Assembly: GCF_964204645.1 (NCBI RefSeq)
Contig: NC_134027.1
Coordinates: 13,382,485-13,446,484 of the forward strand
Reading direction: 5' to 3'
DNA length: 64,000 nucleotides
Source of the DNA: Tubulanus polymorphus
Lineage: Eukaryota; Nemertea; Palaeonemertea; Tubulaniformes; Tubulanidae
The first letter of the stretch is position 1. Each line of letters starts with the position of its first letter. The notes below the pieces were generated by a model. That model searched no databases, was not told the DNA's origin, and saw nothing but the letters and a program-made list of their open reading frames with translations. Below are positions 33,108 to 42,765 of this stretch, piece by piece. The translations under genes were made by a program, and so were the position numbers.

Positions 33108-35108
33108 GATGTTTCTTTATGACACGATTTAAGCTGTTTGTGTGGACCGACAATTCTGTAATTTCACACAGGTATTCTCTACTTGATGTAGATGGTGCAG
33201 CTTGGTTTATATTTGATTCCGATGGTTATAAGTGCTCTAATTTGGTTAAAAGATAATTAACGTTACTCGCTAGTTCAAGCCGCTGTATAGCGCGTTGCTA
33301 CGACGACGCTCGATCAACATACTGGTACTCGCTGTGTAATACTGAACACGTGATCGTACTAGCACCGGTTTTAGATAGCGCGCGCGCTGATCGGTCTTAA
33401 CACTTCTCGGAACTGCTGTGCTAAATGCTGATAGGCCGAATCTATGCGCAATCATTTATTGGGCTCGTCACATTTGATAGTGAATGGATAAATAACCGGT
33501 GTCAATGACGGTCGCTACTCCCCATCAGTATAACTCATCAGTATAAGAAATAATTCTTTCGAGTTTTTTTTTTCAATCCCCGAAGTTGTTGTTACTATGT
33601 TGACCTCGCCGTTTTATAAGCTTACCGATGATTCTTCTAGTATTTTCAGGGTCACAAGACATGACGAAGTCGCAAAGTTTTGTACAAATTTCACGAAACA
33701 AACAATTATTTAGGCGGCACCTGATCTATTGATTAATTATGATAAATAATGTTTATTTCATTAAAAATTTGTTTTATTCAAACACTACTTTCATCGCACA
33801 TAGCGTGATCGGTAGGCCCTACTATTCTACGGTAGGCCATGGACTCTTTCATGTGGTAGGCCTATTACAAATGATACAATCCGCGTGTCCGTGAATAAGT
33901 GACACGTGGTGGGGCGGGTTGTGAGGAGCATCGAAACTAATCCGTCACAAATAATAGATAGAAAACAATACCTTAAGTGGTTAACTTTTATTAACATCAT
34001 TACCAAATCAAAACCTGCACATCCTATCATAAATAGAAATTCTAAGAATTCATTTCAAAGAATAATAAATTACGTCTAAATTTTGGGATTCGAACTCGTA
34101 GCATCGATTCAGGTGCCTTTCCCAAAGCGGGTATCCCGCGGGGAAAACCCATTACTATTTATATCGAGAATCGCCTTTTTGCGACAGCGCCACGGCGCTG
34201 GAGCATATTAAGTTGATCGAACCACCTGGTGTCTTCCAATACCACCACCTAGTGGGCTCAAATTCAAGTTCAAATATACTTTATTGATACTCATCAAATA
34301 TACTTAATTGTTACTTTATTCAATACTTTATTGTTCCCAGTACGGCAAATACATCGGATTTCCGCAATTAAGTAGACAGAACACAAATAAAATCAAGAAT
34401 CTTTTAGTATTCAGAAAACAACGTACATGTTATTTTTCAATTTTAATTAGCAATGAGATAATTTTTTGCGACACTCACGGATGATGCGCATTCCCTTTCT
34501 GGAAGGCTGATCGGCTCTTCCCTGAAAAATTAATTTCTGAATCGACGTCCCGTAATGATGAATACTATTTTTAGATCCCCTGATTTCAAAATTCAAAAAT
34601 ATAGATTTATATGAACCTTAGGGGTACCCTTGTAATTAACAAATTATTCGAAAGCAAAGATCTTGCATTTTAAGCATTTTCTTTATTTCAAGCCGCCGAA
34701 TTGATTGTCTAAATCTCTTTGCTCTTCTCGGAACTTGTATTCAATTAAATTTTCTATTCTCATTCTACAATTTGTACATGAATACTATCAACGGTAGCAT
34801 TTGTTTCTTTTCATTTCGTTTTTCATAATGATTTTGTAATATTTAAATCTTCATTTTATCGCGACGGGTGCTTCCGCTTTTAAACTGTTCGTTTGTTACT
34901 TCCGATTTTGTAATCTTCTTTAATTTATTCATTCTTTATGACTTCTCTCTCTCCAAAATCGGAATAATTGTATCCTTAGATACAATAGGATCTTGATTTT
35001 TAATGACTTTGCAAAACCATCTGTCGCAGTATATTTCCTTTTAGAAATATACCTTGTTGACAGCGAGTTCGGTGAATGAAACAGAAACAATTACACAGAA
35101 ACCCATCA
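33018..35108. mobile_element. 2.1-kb insertion with 11-bp inverted ends inside the VLTF3-like gene
   Basis: Ends are TGATGGGTTTC (33018-33028) and GAAACCCATCA (35098-35108). The left end forms a hairpin, GATGGGTTTCGTCG...GACGAACCCATC (33019-33047), and is followed by a TCTG microsatellite (33063-33106). The body is GC-richer host-like DNA without a recognised transposase. A B-box-like GAGTTCGAATCCC on the minus strand (about 34087) suggests a tRNA-derived fragment within. No clear target duplication. Probably a non-autonomous DNA transposon. Confidence 0.55.
33063..33106 (+). repeat. TCTG microsatellite
   Basis: About ten units of TCTG/GTCT, with one TCCG interruption, close to the left end of the 2.1-kb insertion. 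Confidence 0.9.
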
Positions 35109-36291
35109 TGGAAAGTTTCTTTCTGGTGTTTGTTAATTCATCAAATGGAATTATAATATCTAGGTTTAAATAATTTACAATCTTATTTAAAAAGAATTCA
35201 TAATTTATTGAATCTGTTATTCTATTTTCCAAATAATACATTATTATTTGTTTGAATATTTTTTTTATATTTTTCATATCTTCTTCTGTTAATTTAGGTT
35301 TTTCATAATAATCGTTAAATAATAAATATAAATACATTTTCTTTTGTTTTGTGTTAAATGTTGACGGAATAATTGTTTTTATAATATCTTTTTTTGTTAT
35401 TTCACCATTTTTATTTTCTATCATTTTCATTTTTTCAAGCCATTGCATATATTCTGGTGTATGATCTTCTATAGAAAATATTTTAAAAATTTCATCAAGA
35501 TAATTTAATTTTGGATCTATGAGAAAATTTCTAGTTTTTTCTTCACCCAATAAATTCTTTTGCCATCCACATTCATTACAAAATAACACAGTACCTTCTT
35601 GCCCTAAGGTCGTATAACTACATTGTGGACATTTTCGTTTATAATTTATTGGTAATAGATCTTCATTAAGCTCTTGGTATTTTCTTACGTTTTCTTTATG
35701 TTTTATTGTTCTATTATGTAGATTTGAATTACTTGTTGTAATAATCAATTTACAATATTTACAATAATATGTTTTTCTTGTTAATTCATTATATTGTTTT
35801 TCTAACTTTTCAACTGTTTCCTTATTATCTGGTAACGTTTTCTCATATTTTATTTTTTCTAATAAATTATTTTTTCTTTCATTGAATTCAGTTTCAAATT
35901 TATTAGAAATTTTATCTATATGTGCTTTACGAAATTGATGATTCTCCCAATCTTCTATATTTTCAGGGTTATATTTTATTCAACAAGGCTTACAGAAATG
36001 ATCTTTTATATTATCCTTGTCATAGAATAAGAAAGGTCTTTTCCAAATAATTTCAGGTTCAACTTCAACAGAATTACTATTACTTTCATTACTATCAACA
36101 TTAGCCGTTGCACCATTAATTTTACACTTCTCTGAATGTTTTTTAACATAATTTCTTGAGAATAGTTTATTACATTTTGGGCAGTTTAGTTTAGGGGGTT
36201 TATAATTTTCTTCATGTTTTTTCATATGTCGAGCCATATTACTTTTTCTTAGAAGTTCACCACAAATTTCGCATGCTATCTTCTCATCCAT

Positions 36292-36320
36292 TTATTTAGG
36301 AAAAATTTTATTAAAATTAA
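36292..36320 (-). promoter_or_regulatory. Start signal of the VLTF3-like gene
   Basis: On the minus strand: AATTTTAATAAAATTTTTCC then TAAATAAATGG. It shares the CCTAA(A)TAAATGG form with the PolB and terminal genes in the inverted repeats. It lies back to back with the penton start signal, 68 bases apart. Confidence 0.45.
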
Positions 36321-36338
36321 TTTTTAGTGATGAGCGGT

Positions 36339-36359
36339 AATTTTTTTATGTTATAAATA
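36339..36359 (+). promoter_or_regulatory. Start signal of the penton gene
   Basis: TAATTTTTTTATGTTATAAATA before ATG. Same T-run and TATAAAT arrangement as the downstream structural genes, with a slightly longer spacer. Confidence 0.45.
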
Positions 36360-37121
36360 ATGGTAGAATTAAAAGAATACAGAATATTTGTTGATTCTAG
36401 AAAACTTACAAATTATAAATCACATAATTTACTAGTACAATTAGATAGAGAATTTAAGAATTGTGTAGATTTAAAATTAGTTAATATAAGTTTATGTAAT
36501 TCTTTTTATAATATATCGAATAAAACTATTGAACATAGAGCCTTTTTAATTTTTGATAAAGGTAAAAATGAATGGTCCTATATATATTTAAAACCGGGGT
36601 TATATAATTTAGATACATTAGCACAAGAAATTAATAGAAAAGCCTGGCACAAGTTAGGTAGTAGTTCTGGGTTTAGTATTAGATTTTTAAAAAGTGAGAG
36701 TTCTGATAGAATAAAGATAAGGTTGTCTAATAGTGAAAAACATAAATTTATGGTAAAAAAACCTATAGCTAAACTGTTAGGAATTCTTCCAGATAGATCT
36801 TTTAAAAATATTGACGCTACTACACCAAACTTAATACCTTACACACATTTCTATATTTATTGCAATTTAATCGATCCTACAAAAACATTCGAAGCAACTA
36901 AAGATATAACTTGTAATTCTGGTTTACTAAACATTTTACCATTGAAGAATGTTAAAGAATTTGGAACGCAAATAAATTATAATTTAACAGAATGTGATTT
37001 CAAACCTTGTATTCCACATTTCAATAATTTTAAATTAGAAATAAGAAATCATAATGGTTATTTAATTGATTTGAATAACTTTCCTGTAATTTATGAATTA
37101 GTTATAAGATGTAAAGAGTAA
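36360..37121 (+). CDS. Penton-like minor capsid protein (single jelly roll)
   Basis: 253 residues, intact. Corresponds to the Polinton/adintovirus minor capsid family that caps the vertices of the predicted icosahedral particle. Seen here: VELKEYRIFVDSRKLTNYKS at the N-terminus, a strand-rich body with LKPGLYNLDTLAQEINRKAW (about 80-99), LLGILPDRS, THFYIYCNLIDPTKTFEAT (about 160-178) and a conserved C-terminal strand IRNHNGYLIDLNNFP near 231-245. The same protein occurs in copies A and C. It opens a rightward run of structural genes with short or overlapping junctions. No signal peptide or membrane segment. Family assignment is from pattern recognition; the jelly-roll fold is inferred. Confidence 0.75.
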   Translation: MVELKEYRIFVDSRKLTNYKSHNLLVQLDREFKNCVDLKLVNISLCNSFYNISNKTIEHRAFLIFDKGKNEWSYIYLKPGLYNLDTLAQEINRKAWHKLGSSSGFSIRFLKSESSDRIKIRLSNSEKHKFMVKKPIAKLLGILPDRSFKNIDATTPNLIPYTHFYIYCNLIDPTKTFEATKDITCNSGLLNILPLKNVKEFGTQINYNLTECDFKPCIPHFNNFKLEIRNHNGYLIDLNNFPVIYELVIRCKE

Positions 37122-37137
37122 TTTTTTCACTGTATAA
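37119..37137 (+). promoter_or_regulatory. Start signal of the 113-residue gene
   Basis: TAATTTTTTCACTGTATAA before ATG. The first bases are the stop codon of the penton gene, so the signal occupies the whole 16-base gap. Confidence 0.45.
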
Positions 37138-37479
37138 ATGAATAGAACTGTTGGACCGAGTATATGTTTTGGATTTGATTTTAAACGTGAGAAAGAAATA
37201 AGAATTAAACTAAATGATGTAATTACTGATATAAAAAGTAAATCATTTAACAATGCATCAATGATTAATAAAGAAAATTATAATATAGAAAAAGTAATTG
37301 ATTTAATTAAATCACCTTTAAAATATTATGAATTAAATGAAGATGGAATTATTGATGATATTAAAAACATATTAACCGAAATATATGATAATCATAAAAG
37401 TAATAATGAAATAAATGTTGATTTAATCATAAATAAGTTAACTAAATATTTTGATGATAGTAATTTTTTTGATAAATAA
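37138..37479 (+). CDS. Small helical protein of unknown function
   Basis: 113 residues, intact. NRTVGPSICFGFDFKREKE opens it; the rest is predicted alpha-helical and charged (IKLNDVITDI, EKVIDLIKSPLKYYELNEDG, NVDLIINKLTKYFDD). No membrane segment and no recognised domain. Copies exist at 14896-15257 (start lost) and 58801-59133 (open). It always lies between penton and the 73-residue membrane protein, so a virion or assembly role is likely but unproven. Confidence 0.65.
   Translation: MNRTVGPSICFGFDFKREKEIRIKLNDVITDIKSKSFNNASMINKENYNIEKVIDLIKSPLKYYELNEDGIIDDIKNILTEIYDNHKSNNEINVDLIINKLTKYFDDSNFFDK
37461..37479 (+). promoter_or_regulatory. Start signal of the 73-residue gene, inside the upstream coding end
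   Basis: TAATTTTTTTGATAAATAA before ATG. The T-run encodes the NFFDK end of the upstream protein and the stop codon TAA forms part of the motif, so coding and signal overlap. Confidence 0.5.
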
Positions 37480-37701
37480 ATGAGTGATAAAAAGTGGATA
37501 ATAACTGGATTATATAATGGAGCATTACTATCAGTTGGAACTGTTGGTTACTCAATGGTATTAAAAAAAGTATTTAAAATGGGAAGTGTTAATGTTGATA
37601 GATTTGATATAAATGATATTTTAAAATTAACATTAGCAGTTACTTTATCTAATTTAACTATTGATTATTTAGAAAAACAAAAATATATTCCTCCCATATA
37701 A
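37480..37701 (+). CDS. Small membrane protein (73 residues)
   Basis: Intact. Two hydrophobic segments at about residues 7-27 (ITGLYNGALLSVGTVGYSMV) and 47-62 (ILKLTLAVTLSNLTI), separated by KKVFKMGSVNVDRFDIND. Ends QKYIPPI. The KMGSVNVDRFDINDILKLTL stretch is nearly identical in copies A and C, which means strong constraint before decay. No known family. Probably a virion membrane or assembly protein. Confidence 0.65.
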   Translation: MSDKKWIITGLYNGALLSVGTVGYSMVLKKVFKMGSVNVDRFDINDILKLTLAVTLSNLTIDYLEKQKYIPPI

Positions 37702-37707
37702 ATGCGT

Positions 37708-37725
37708 AATTATTTTACTAAATAA
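37708..37725 (+). promoter_or_regulatory. Start signal of the 140-residue gene
   Basis: AATTATTTTACTAAATAA before ATG; the T-run is interrupted by an A, the AAATAAATG part is intact. Confidence 0.4.
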
Positions 37726-38148
37726 ATGGCTTCTGCAATTATAACTATTATAGGATCGGCAATTGTTAACGCTTTAGCATTTACTGGTGGCGGTTATTTA
37801 TTTAAGCATATTGATAAAAATAGTTCATTAGGAGAACAAAGAAGACATAATTTAGCATTAGAGAAATATAATAAAGCAGCAGAAGAATACAGAGAAAAGA
37901 GACAAAACTATATGGATTACATCAATAAAGAATTATATGATCAGAAGATTTCACATAGAGATTTTCAATCAGTTGATGATGCAATGAGTTTATATAACGC
38001 GGTAACCAATAAAGAAAAATTACATCTATACAAACCTAAATTATCAGATTATGATACCCCAAGTAAAGAACAACAGAAATATGAAATAATATGGATTTTA
38101 GGTGGAACAGTTATTGTTATATTTGTAGCATATAAATTTAATAATTAG
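37726..38148 (+). CDS. Bitopic membrane protein with coiled-coil middle (140 residues)
   Basis: Intact. N-terminal hydrophobic helix with small residues (MASAIITIIGSAIVNALAF, residues 1-26), a charged coiled-coil region about 35-75 (NLALEKYNKAAEEYREKRQN), a conserved QSVDDAMSLYNAVTNKEKLH stretch, and a C-terminal membrane segment at about 117-136 (IIWILGGTVIVIFVAYKF). Homologues in copies A and C. Polinton proteins of this layout are known to me only as uncharacterised. A small membrane-spanning virion protein is plausible. Confidence 0.65.
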   Translation: MASAIITIIGSAIVNALAFTGGGYLFKHIDKNSSLGEQRRHNLALEKYNKAAEEYREKRQNYMDYINKELYDQKISHRDFQSVDDAMSLYNAVTNKEKLHLYKPKLSDYDTPSKEQQKYEIIWILGGTVIVIFVAYKFNN

Positions 38149-38167
38149 TAATTTTTTTTCTAAATAA
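38149..38167 (+). promoter_or_regulatory. Start signal of the 141-residue gene
   Basis: TAATTTTTTTTCTAAATAA before ATG; one of the clearest examples, with an eight-T run and an eight-base spacer. Confidence 0.5.
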
Positions 38168-38593
38168 ATGGAAGATAATATTGATATTATTCCTCATGAT
38201 ATAAATAAAACTAAATTAAAAATATATTTAGAAAAACAAATATTAGAATTTGAAAGTGACTTAAAAGTTAAAAAGAAAAAATATCTAAAAAGTAAAATTA
38301 TATATTATTTGATTATAAGTGGTTCGGTTACAATTAGTTCTGTAATAACATTTCTAGCAATATTCAGTCCATTAACACCTTTAGCTATATCAATTGGTGT
38401 GTTAGGATTAAGTTCAAGTGCTTTAACTGGTATAAGTTCAAAATTAAATATAAAAAGTAATAAAGAAAAAATTAAAACTAATATAAAAGAAATTAATAAA
38501 TTAAAGAACACACTAGATTATATAATAAGTTTAAATGGCCATATAACAGTTGAAGAACAAGATAAATTATTAAAAGAATTAATAAATTATTAA
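38168..38593 (+). CDS. Two-helix membrane protein (141 residues)
   Basis: Intact. N-terminal amphipathic helix (about 14-40, rich in Lys/Glu), transmembrane segments at about 44-66 (IIYYLIISGSVTISSVITFL) and 70-90 (TPLAISIGVLGLSSSALTGI), then a Lys-rich coiled coil (95-118) and EEQDKLLKELINY at the end. Homologue 13781-14215 has one stop. In copy C the second half is deleted and fused to the next gene. Unknown function; a hairpin membrane protein of the particle is an inference. Confidence 0.65.
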   Translation: MEDNIDIIPHDINKTKLKIYLEKQILEFESDLKVKKKKYLKSKIIYYLIISGSVTISSVITFLAIFSPLTPLAISIGVLGLSSSALTGISSKLNIKSNKEKIKTNIKEINKLKNTLDYIISLNGHITVEEQDKLLKELINY

Positions 38594-38609
38594 TTTTTTA
38601 ATTATATAA
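38591..38609 (+). promoter_or_regulatory. Start signal of the CATTGCG-family gene
   Basis: TAATTTTTTAATTATATAA before ATG. It starts on the stop codon of the upstream gene. Confidence 0.45.
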
Positions 38610-39998
38610 ATGGTAGATAGTTTTCCAAAAGCTTTCCAATATAATAAATCAATTAAATATAATATTCCAGCCATAGATTTTAATAAAGATATTACATATA
38701 GAAATGAAGTTTTAGATTCATTAACTAATTTAGAAATTTATGTTACTGAAACTAATAATTTTAATGCAAAGATGGAAAATATATTTCATGTATATTTAAT
38801 TAATTTTAAAAAATTGAAAGATGAAAAACAATGGTTATTAAAATCTAATATGAAGTATTGGCAGAACCAATTAAATTTTGCTGTTTATTGTGCAACAACA
38901 GGTTGTGGAATTAGTTGGAATGATCATTTGAATAATTCTAAATATAAATTAATTCAAAGTTTATTTAGATTTCATACATACTTTCAAATCAGAATAATAT
39001 TAAATGAATTAGAGTGCGCTTTACCAGGATCTAGATATTTTAAAAAATTAGATAATAATATTAATTTATCAAAGTTTTATAAAATTTGTAATGAATTTAA
39101 TATAGATATAAATAATTCTGATATTAGAACAAAAATTGGAACAATAAGATCACTTCCTTGCCCTAAACAGATTGCAGAATATTGTGCACTTCCCATACCA
39201 TCTAATAGTTTTTATAATATCTATAATAATAAATTAGGTTATGGTAAAATAGAAACAAAGGATTTAGAAACATTAAATTTCAATAAATTACCGAAATTTT
39301 ATGATCATTTAAAACAAGAAAACAATAATGGTTGGGTTTATTTCATTTTAGAAAATAATGAAGGTTTTACAAAATCAGGTATACAAAGAATAAATCAATC
39401 TATTAGAACTTATTTGATATGTATTCTAGGTGCACAAGTTGAAACAAGATCACCGATAATTGGAAATTTGAATACATCATTCGATACACAAAAACAATTT
39501 AAAGTATTATTTGAAGATTCAATTCATAATGATAAAAATAGATCGATTCCAGAAAACATTGTAAGATATCAAAATTATTTAGATAAATCACATATTAGAT
39601 TAAATTATTGTATAGGCCCTAATCTATTAATTATTTCTAATGATTTAGTATTAAAGATGGGAAATATAATTGGTTATAATAATCTAATTAAAACTGCAAC
39701 AATAAATAATTCATTTGGATTGAATGATATAAATAAAAAGATAATTACTGCTCCAAAATTAATGGAAGTTGAATAAAATAAAAAACATATTCAATCAATA
39801 GAAACTAAAACTAAGAATATTAAATTGGATAATGATTCCAAAATAAAAGATTACAATACTATAGAAAATATTAAAACTGATAATATTCAACATGATATAA
39901 TTAAAACTGATAATGATAATAAATTACATGAAAATACTAAATTAGCTTTAACTTGTATAGGAATTGTTATAGGAGGAATATTATATTTTAAATTTTAA
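38610..39998 (+). pseudogene. Conserved Polinton structural protein (CATTGCG family), one nonsense codon
   Basis: 462 codons with a single in-frame TAA at 39774-39776; without it the frame is open to 39998. Landmarks: NQLNFAVYCATTGCGISWND (about 95-114), a FRFHTYFQIRIIL segment, an alpha-helical EFNIDINN region, a variable stretch (about 170-230), NNGWVYFILENNEGFTKSGI, RINQSIRTYLICILGAQVET and RSPIIGN. The tail has a C-terminal membrane helix (LALTCIGIVIGGILYF). From memory this family is common and uncharacterised in invertebrate Polintons, always near capsid genes. The part downstream of the stop is conserved in copies A and C, so the TAA is a recent break (or a read-through, which I consider unlikely). 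Confidence 0.65.
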
Positions 39999-40014
39999 TT
40001 TTTTTATTATATAA
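39996..40014 (+). promoter_or_regulatory. Start signal of the coiled-coil membrane protein gene
   Basis: TAATTTTTTTATTATATAA before ATG, beginning on the upstream stop codon. Confidence 0.45.
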
Positions 40015-41465
40015 ATGGATGTAGAAGGTGGAGAAGATATTGGAATGGATAATTTTGATGAACCTGGTATAACTCATGAACAACCACCTGATTTTGATGA
40101 AACAAGTTTCAGTAACGAAAATGAAACAGCATATAATTCTAATTTAGCAAGACCTGATACTAATGAATATGTTAATAAAGCACGTTCAAGATTGGACATT
40201 GAAAATGAAAATCCAGATTTAATGAAAAAAGAACTAGAATATGACGAATTAACTGATAAATTCAAACCAATATTAGAAAAATCTGGATTCAATATAACAA
40301 ATAAAGGTGTGAATTATTTAGTAAAAGATTTGAAATATTTAAATGGTGATTATTATTGGCATTTGAAAGATGACTATTATTTTAAGATATCTTCTAATAA
40401 AAGTCTCGATAAAATAATAACAAAACCAACTTTAATTAAATTAGAACAATCTAGAATTAAGAAAATCAACAATGATGTTATAACTGATGTTACAGAACAA
40501 GAGATTAATCAAAATAGAAGAGAATTTAATCGAAGAAATAATGATTTTTTGAAGATAATTAGTGAAAATTTAGAACCAGAAACAATTCCTAAAGAAGATA
40601 TAACTTCCAAAACTAGTAAACTTAAATCAAATAAAGTTCAAACTGAAAAACTTTTACCGAAGGCATAACTTGATGCTACAAAACAAGAATTAGAAGATTT
40701 AGATATATTTTCTGGTAAAGCAATAAGAGAAATTGAAAGTATAAGACATGCATCTGATAAAATTGCGCATGAAAAAGAAATAAGAGATATTAAAATCAGA
40801 TTTTTAGAAAAAGAATTAACTGATAAAAATAAAGAAATAGAACAATTAAAGTCTGATTTAGATCATCAAGTAATTGATGAAATAGAATATAGGCAAAAAG
40901 AATTACGTTTAGAAAAAGAAAAAGATGATTTAGAATATAACATAGAATTACAAAAAGAAGAAATTAAATTATTATTAAAATCATATGATTATAATATAAA
41001 TAGATTAAAAGATGTTTTTAAAAGATATCTAATAAAACCAAATTCTAAAATATCATTGAAAGATAGAATGAAATTATTATTTAAGTTTAAAGGAATCACA
41101 ATTCTTTCAATTCTAACAACTGTAACTATGTTATTTACAACAATAGGTTTAACAATATCAAATGCTTTGAAATCTACTCCTACTCCCAATAAACCAGATA
41201 AACCCCCGAATGATAATAATTCTATACAAGATAAAGATAAAGATGGTTTAAAGAAATTAGCAAAATATTTATGGGAACTATCTAAAAAATCTGCTGCAGC
41301 TTTACCAGGAATTATTGCATCAATTGTTGGTTTTATACTGGGAATATTCTTAACTTTGCTGCTGAACATATTATTTTATTTTTAATTACAATTGTAAGTG
41401 CTATTATTTTTGGGTTAGTGAATATGATATCAAAAAGATATCAAGAAAAAAATAATAAAAAATAA
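40015..41465 (+). pseudogene. Coiled-coil membrane protein, one stop and one small deletion
   Basis: Acidic N-terminus MDVEGGEDIGMDNFDEPGIT, a module with YYWHLKDDYYFKIS (about 120-135), a stop TAA at 40666-40668, then in the same frame a long charged coiled coil (about 40670-41000), a transmembrane segment (ITILSILTTVTMLFTTIGL), a TPTPNKPDKPP linker, LKKLAKYLWELSKKSAAALP and a hydrophobic C-terminus. A deletion of roughly ten bases near 41337 shifts the frame before the last 40 codons, which run on to 41465. Same layout in copy C; copy A shares both ends but not the middle. Possibly a fibre-like or membrane-anchored virion protein (inference). Confidence 0.6.
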
Positions 41466-41470
41466 ATAAT

Positions 41471-41489
41471 TAATTTTTTTGTTAAATAA
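41471..41489 (+). promoter_or_regulatory. Start signal of the major capsid gene
   Basis: TAATTTTTTTGTTAAATAA before ATG. Nearly identical in copies A (before 10686) and C (62198-62216). Confidence 0.55.
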
Positions 41490-42735
41490 ATGAGTGGGAG
41501 TTATATAAGTCGTTCTAAGATTTCTAGAATATCTAATGCTATTAAAGCAGAAAGATCACATCATATAATTACTCATAATCCTTCAAATATTAATCCCGAT
41601 GAAACTTTATATGTTAGAATTCCTAGATTAACACAAAATACTTTTTATGTTCCCAATAGTATTTATTTATCAGCTGATATAAAAGTAATTGGTCATGATA
41701 ATAATTATGTTGTTGATAATGTTGGGAGATATTTGATTAAAAAATTAACTATAAAGATTGGTCCAGAAACAGTTTTCTCATTAGATGATTATAATTTATT
41801 TATGCATTATAAAGATTTATGGTTAACTAAAGAAAATAGAAATAATATGATATTTCAAGGAATCCAATCAGAAAACCATAATAAATTAAGATCCGGAGCT
41901 AATGACGCAATAGTAACTCGTGCCACAGATAATTTGATTAAAAAGATTTATGGAAGCAAATATAAAATTCCATTAGACTTTGAATTGATAAATAATAATG
42001 CACTTTTATATAAATACGCAATTCAAGAAGATATTATATTTGAGATAAAATTTGCTCCTGTAAATGAAATTGTATTATCTAGCGTTGTTAAAGATATGGG
42101 TTATAAATTATCGAATATATGTTTAGAATATGACACAGTAACTAATGAAAATATTGCTAGCACAATTCAAACTCAATACAATCAAGGATTTTCATTATTA
42201 TATGATTATATTGATAAATTTAAAACTGTAACTATTAATGCAAATGATAAAATAATTAATGAGAATATTAACTTCCCAAGAAGATCTATTAAAGGTATAT
42301 TAATATTTTTTACCATTGCAACACAACATATACTAATGGCGCAATAAAGGTAGATAATTAATATAATCCTGAAATAACAAAAGTAGAAATAACTATCGAA
42401 GGAATAGCAAATAAAATATTATGTCAAGGAATGAGAATGACTGATCAATGGCCAGAAATTAGAAAACATTTTATGAATGAAAAAGTAAAATCATTTGAAA
42501 ATTGTAATATTAATCAAATTGATTATTATACCGGCAATAAATATGCATTATGGTTAGAACAACAGAGGATAATTCATTACATGGTTCTGGAAAAAAACTA
42601 CAGAACACTAAAGATGGAATACAATTATTCATGAAAAAGATAAGAGGAGACAAAAATTTTAAAATGCACATTTATATTATATCTGATGCCCAATTAAATA
42701 TTGTAAATTCACAATTAGATAGTATTCAATATTAG
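41490..42735 (+). pseudogene. Major capsid protein (double jelly roll type), broken in its C-terminal third
   Basis: Open for 285 codons from SGSYISRSKISRISN through PDETLYVRIPRLTQNTFYVP, NSIYLSADIKV, IGPETVFSLDDYNLFMHY and the hallmark NFPRRSIKGILIF, which matches the conserved PRxSxKGxLxxF motif of Polinton and adintovirus hexons. The frame shifts near 42335, an in-frame TAA follows at 42358-42360, and a 7-base deletion near 42552 shifts it again; the natural end ISDAQLNIVNSQ is near 42735. About 415 codons in all, as in copies A and C. It forms the shell in related viruses; this copy cannot make a full product. Confidence 0.78.
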
Positions 42736-42765
42736 AAATATAAAGTTAAAATTAACGATGTATAA

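Larger units (their letters stand above)
32865..36291 (-). pseudogene. VLTF3-like (poxvirus A2L-type) transcription factor, split by an insertion
   Basis: N-terminus MDEKIACEICGELLRKSNMA (36291) with two C2H2-like fingers, then one in-frame TGA at 35980-35982 with the frame continuing to a CKYCKLI...H finger. Next comes a zinc ribbon (CPQCSYTTLG...CNECGW, about 35580-35645). The C-terminal domain has KPKLTEEDMKNIKKIFKQI, NYEFFLNKIVNYL, and IIPFDELTNTRKKL, which parallels the conserved end of viral late transcription factor 3. A 2.1-kb insertion (33018-35108) follows RKKLS; beyond it the gene resumes with KKQRERDEMWNKIELYL, again matching the family order, and ends at 32865 in an acidic tail. 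Assignment rests on motif order recalled from the family, not on a search. Confidence 0.6.

Noticed and set aside
34080-34140. tRNA gene on the minus strand at GAGTTCGAATCCC
   Set aside because: B-box-like only; the upstream GC-rich sequence does not fold into the other arms by eye.
40989-41369. Leftward 126-codon frame over the coiled-coil gene (and a similar one at 10763-11188)
   Set aside because: They are antisense shadows of the conserved LSILT/KPPDKPP region; the sense product is conserved in three copies.
38610-41465. Stop-codon reassignment, because several genes have just one in-frame TAA or TGA
   Set aside because: Sister copies have sense codons at these places and different stops elsewhere, intact neighbours end normally at TAA, and AT-rich codons such as TTA, TCA and TAT are one change from TAA. 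Ordinary decay explains it.
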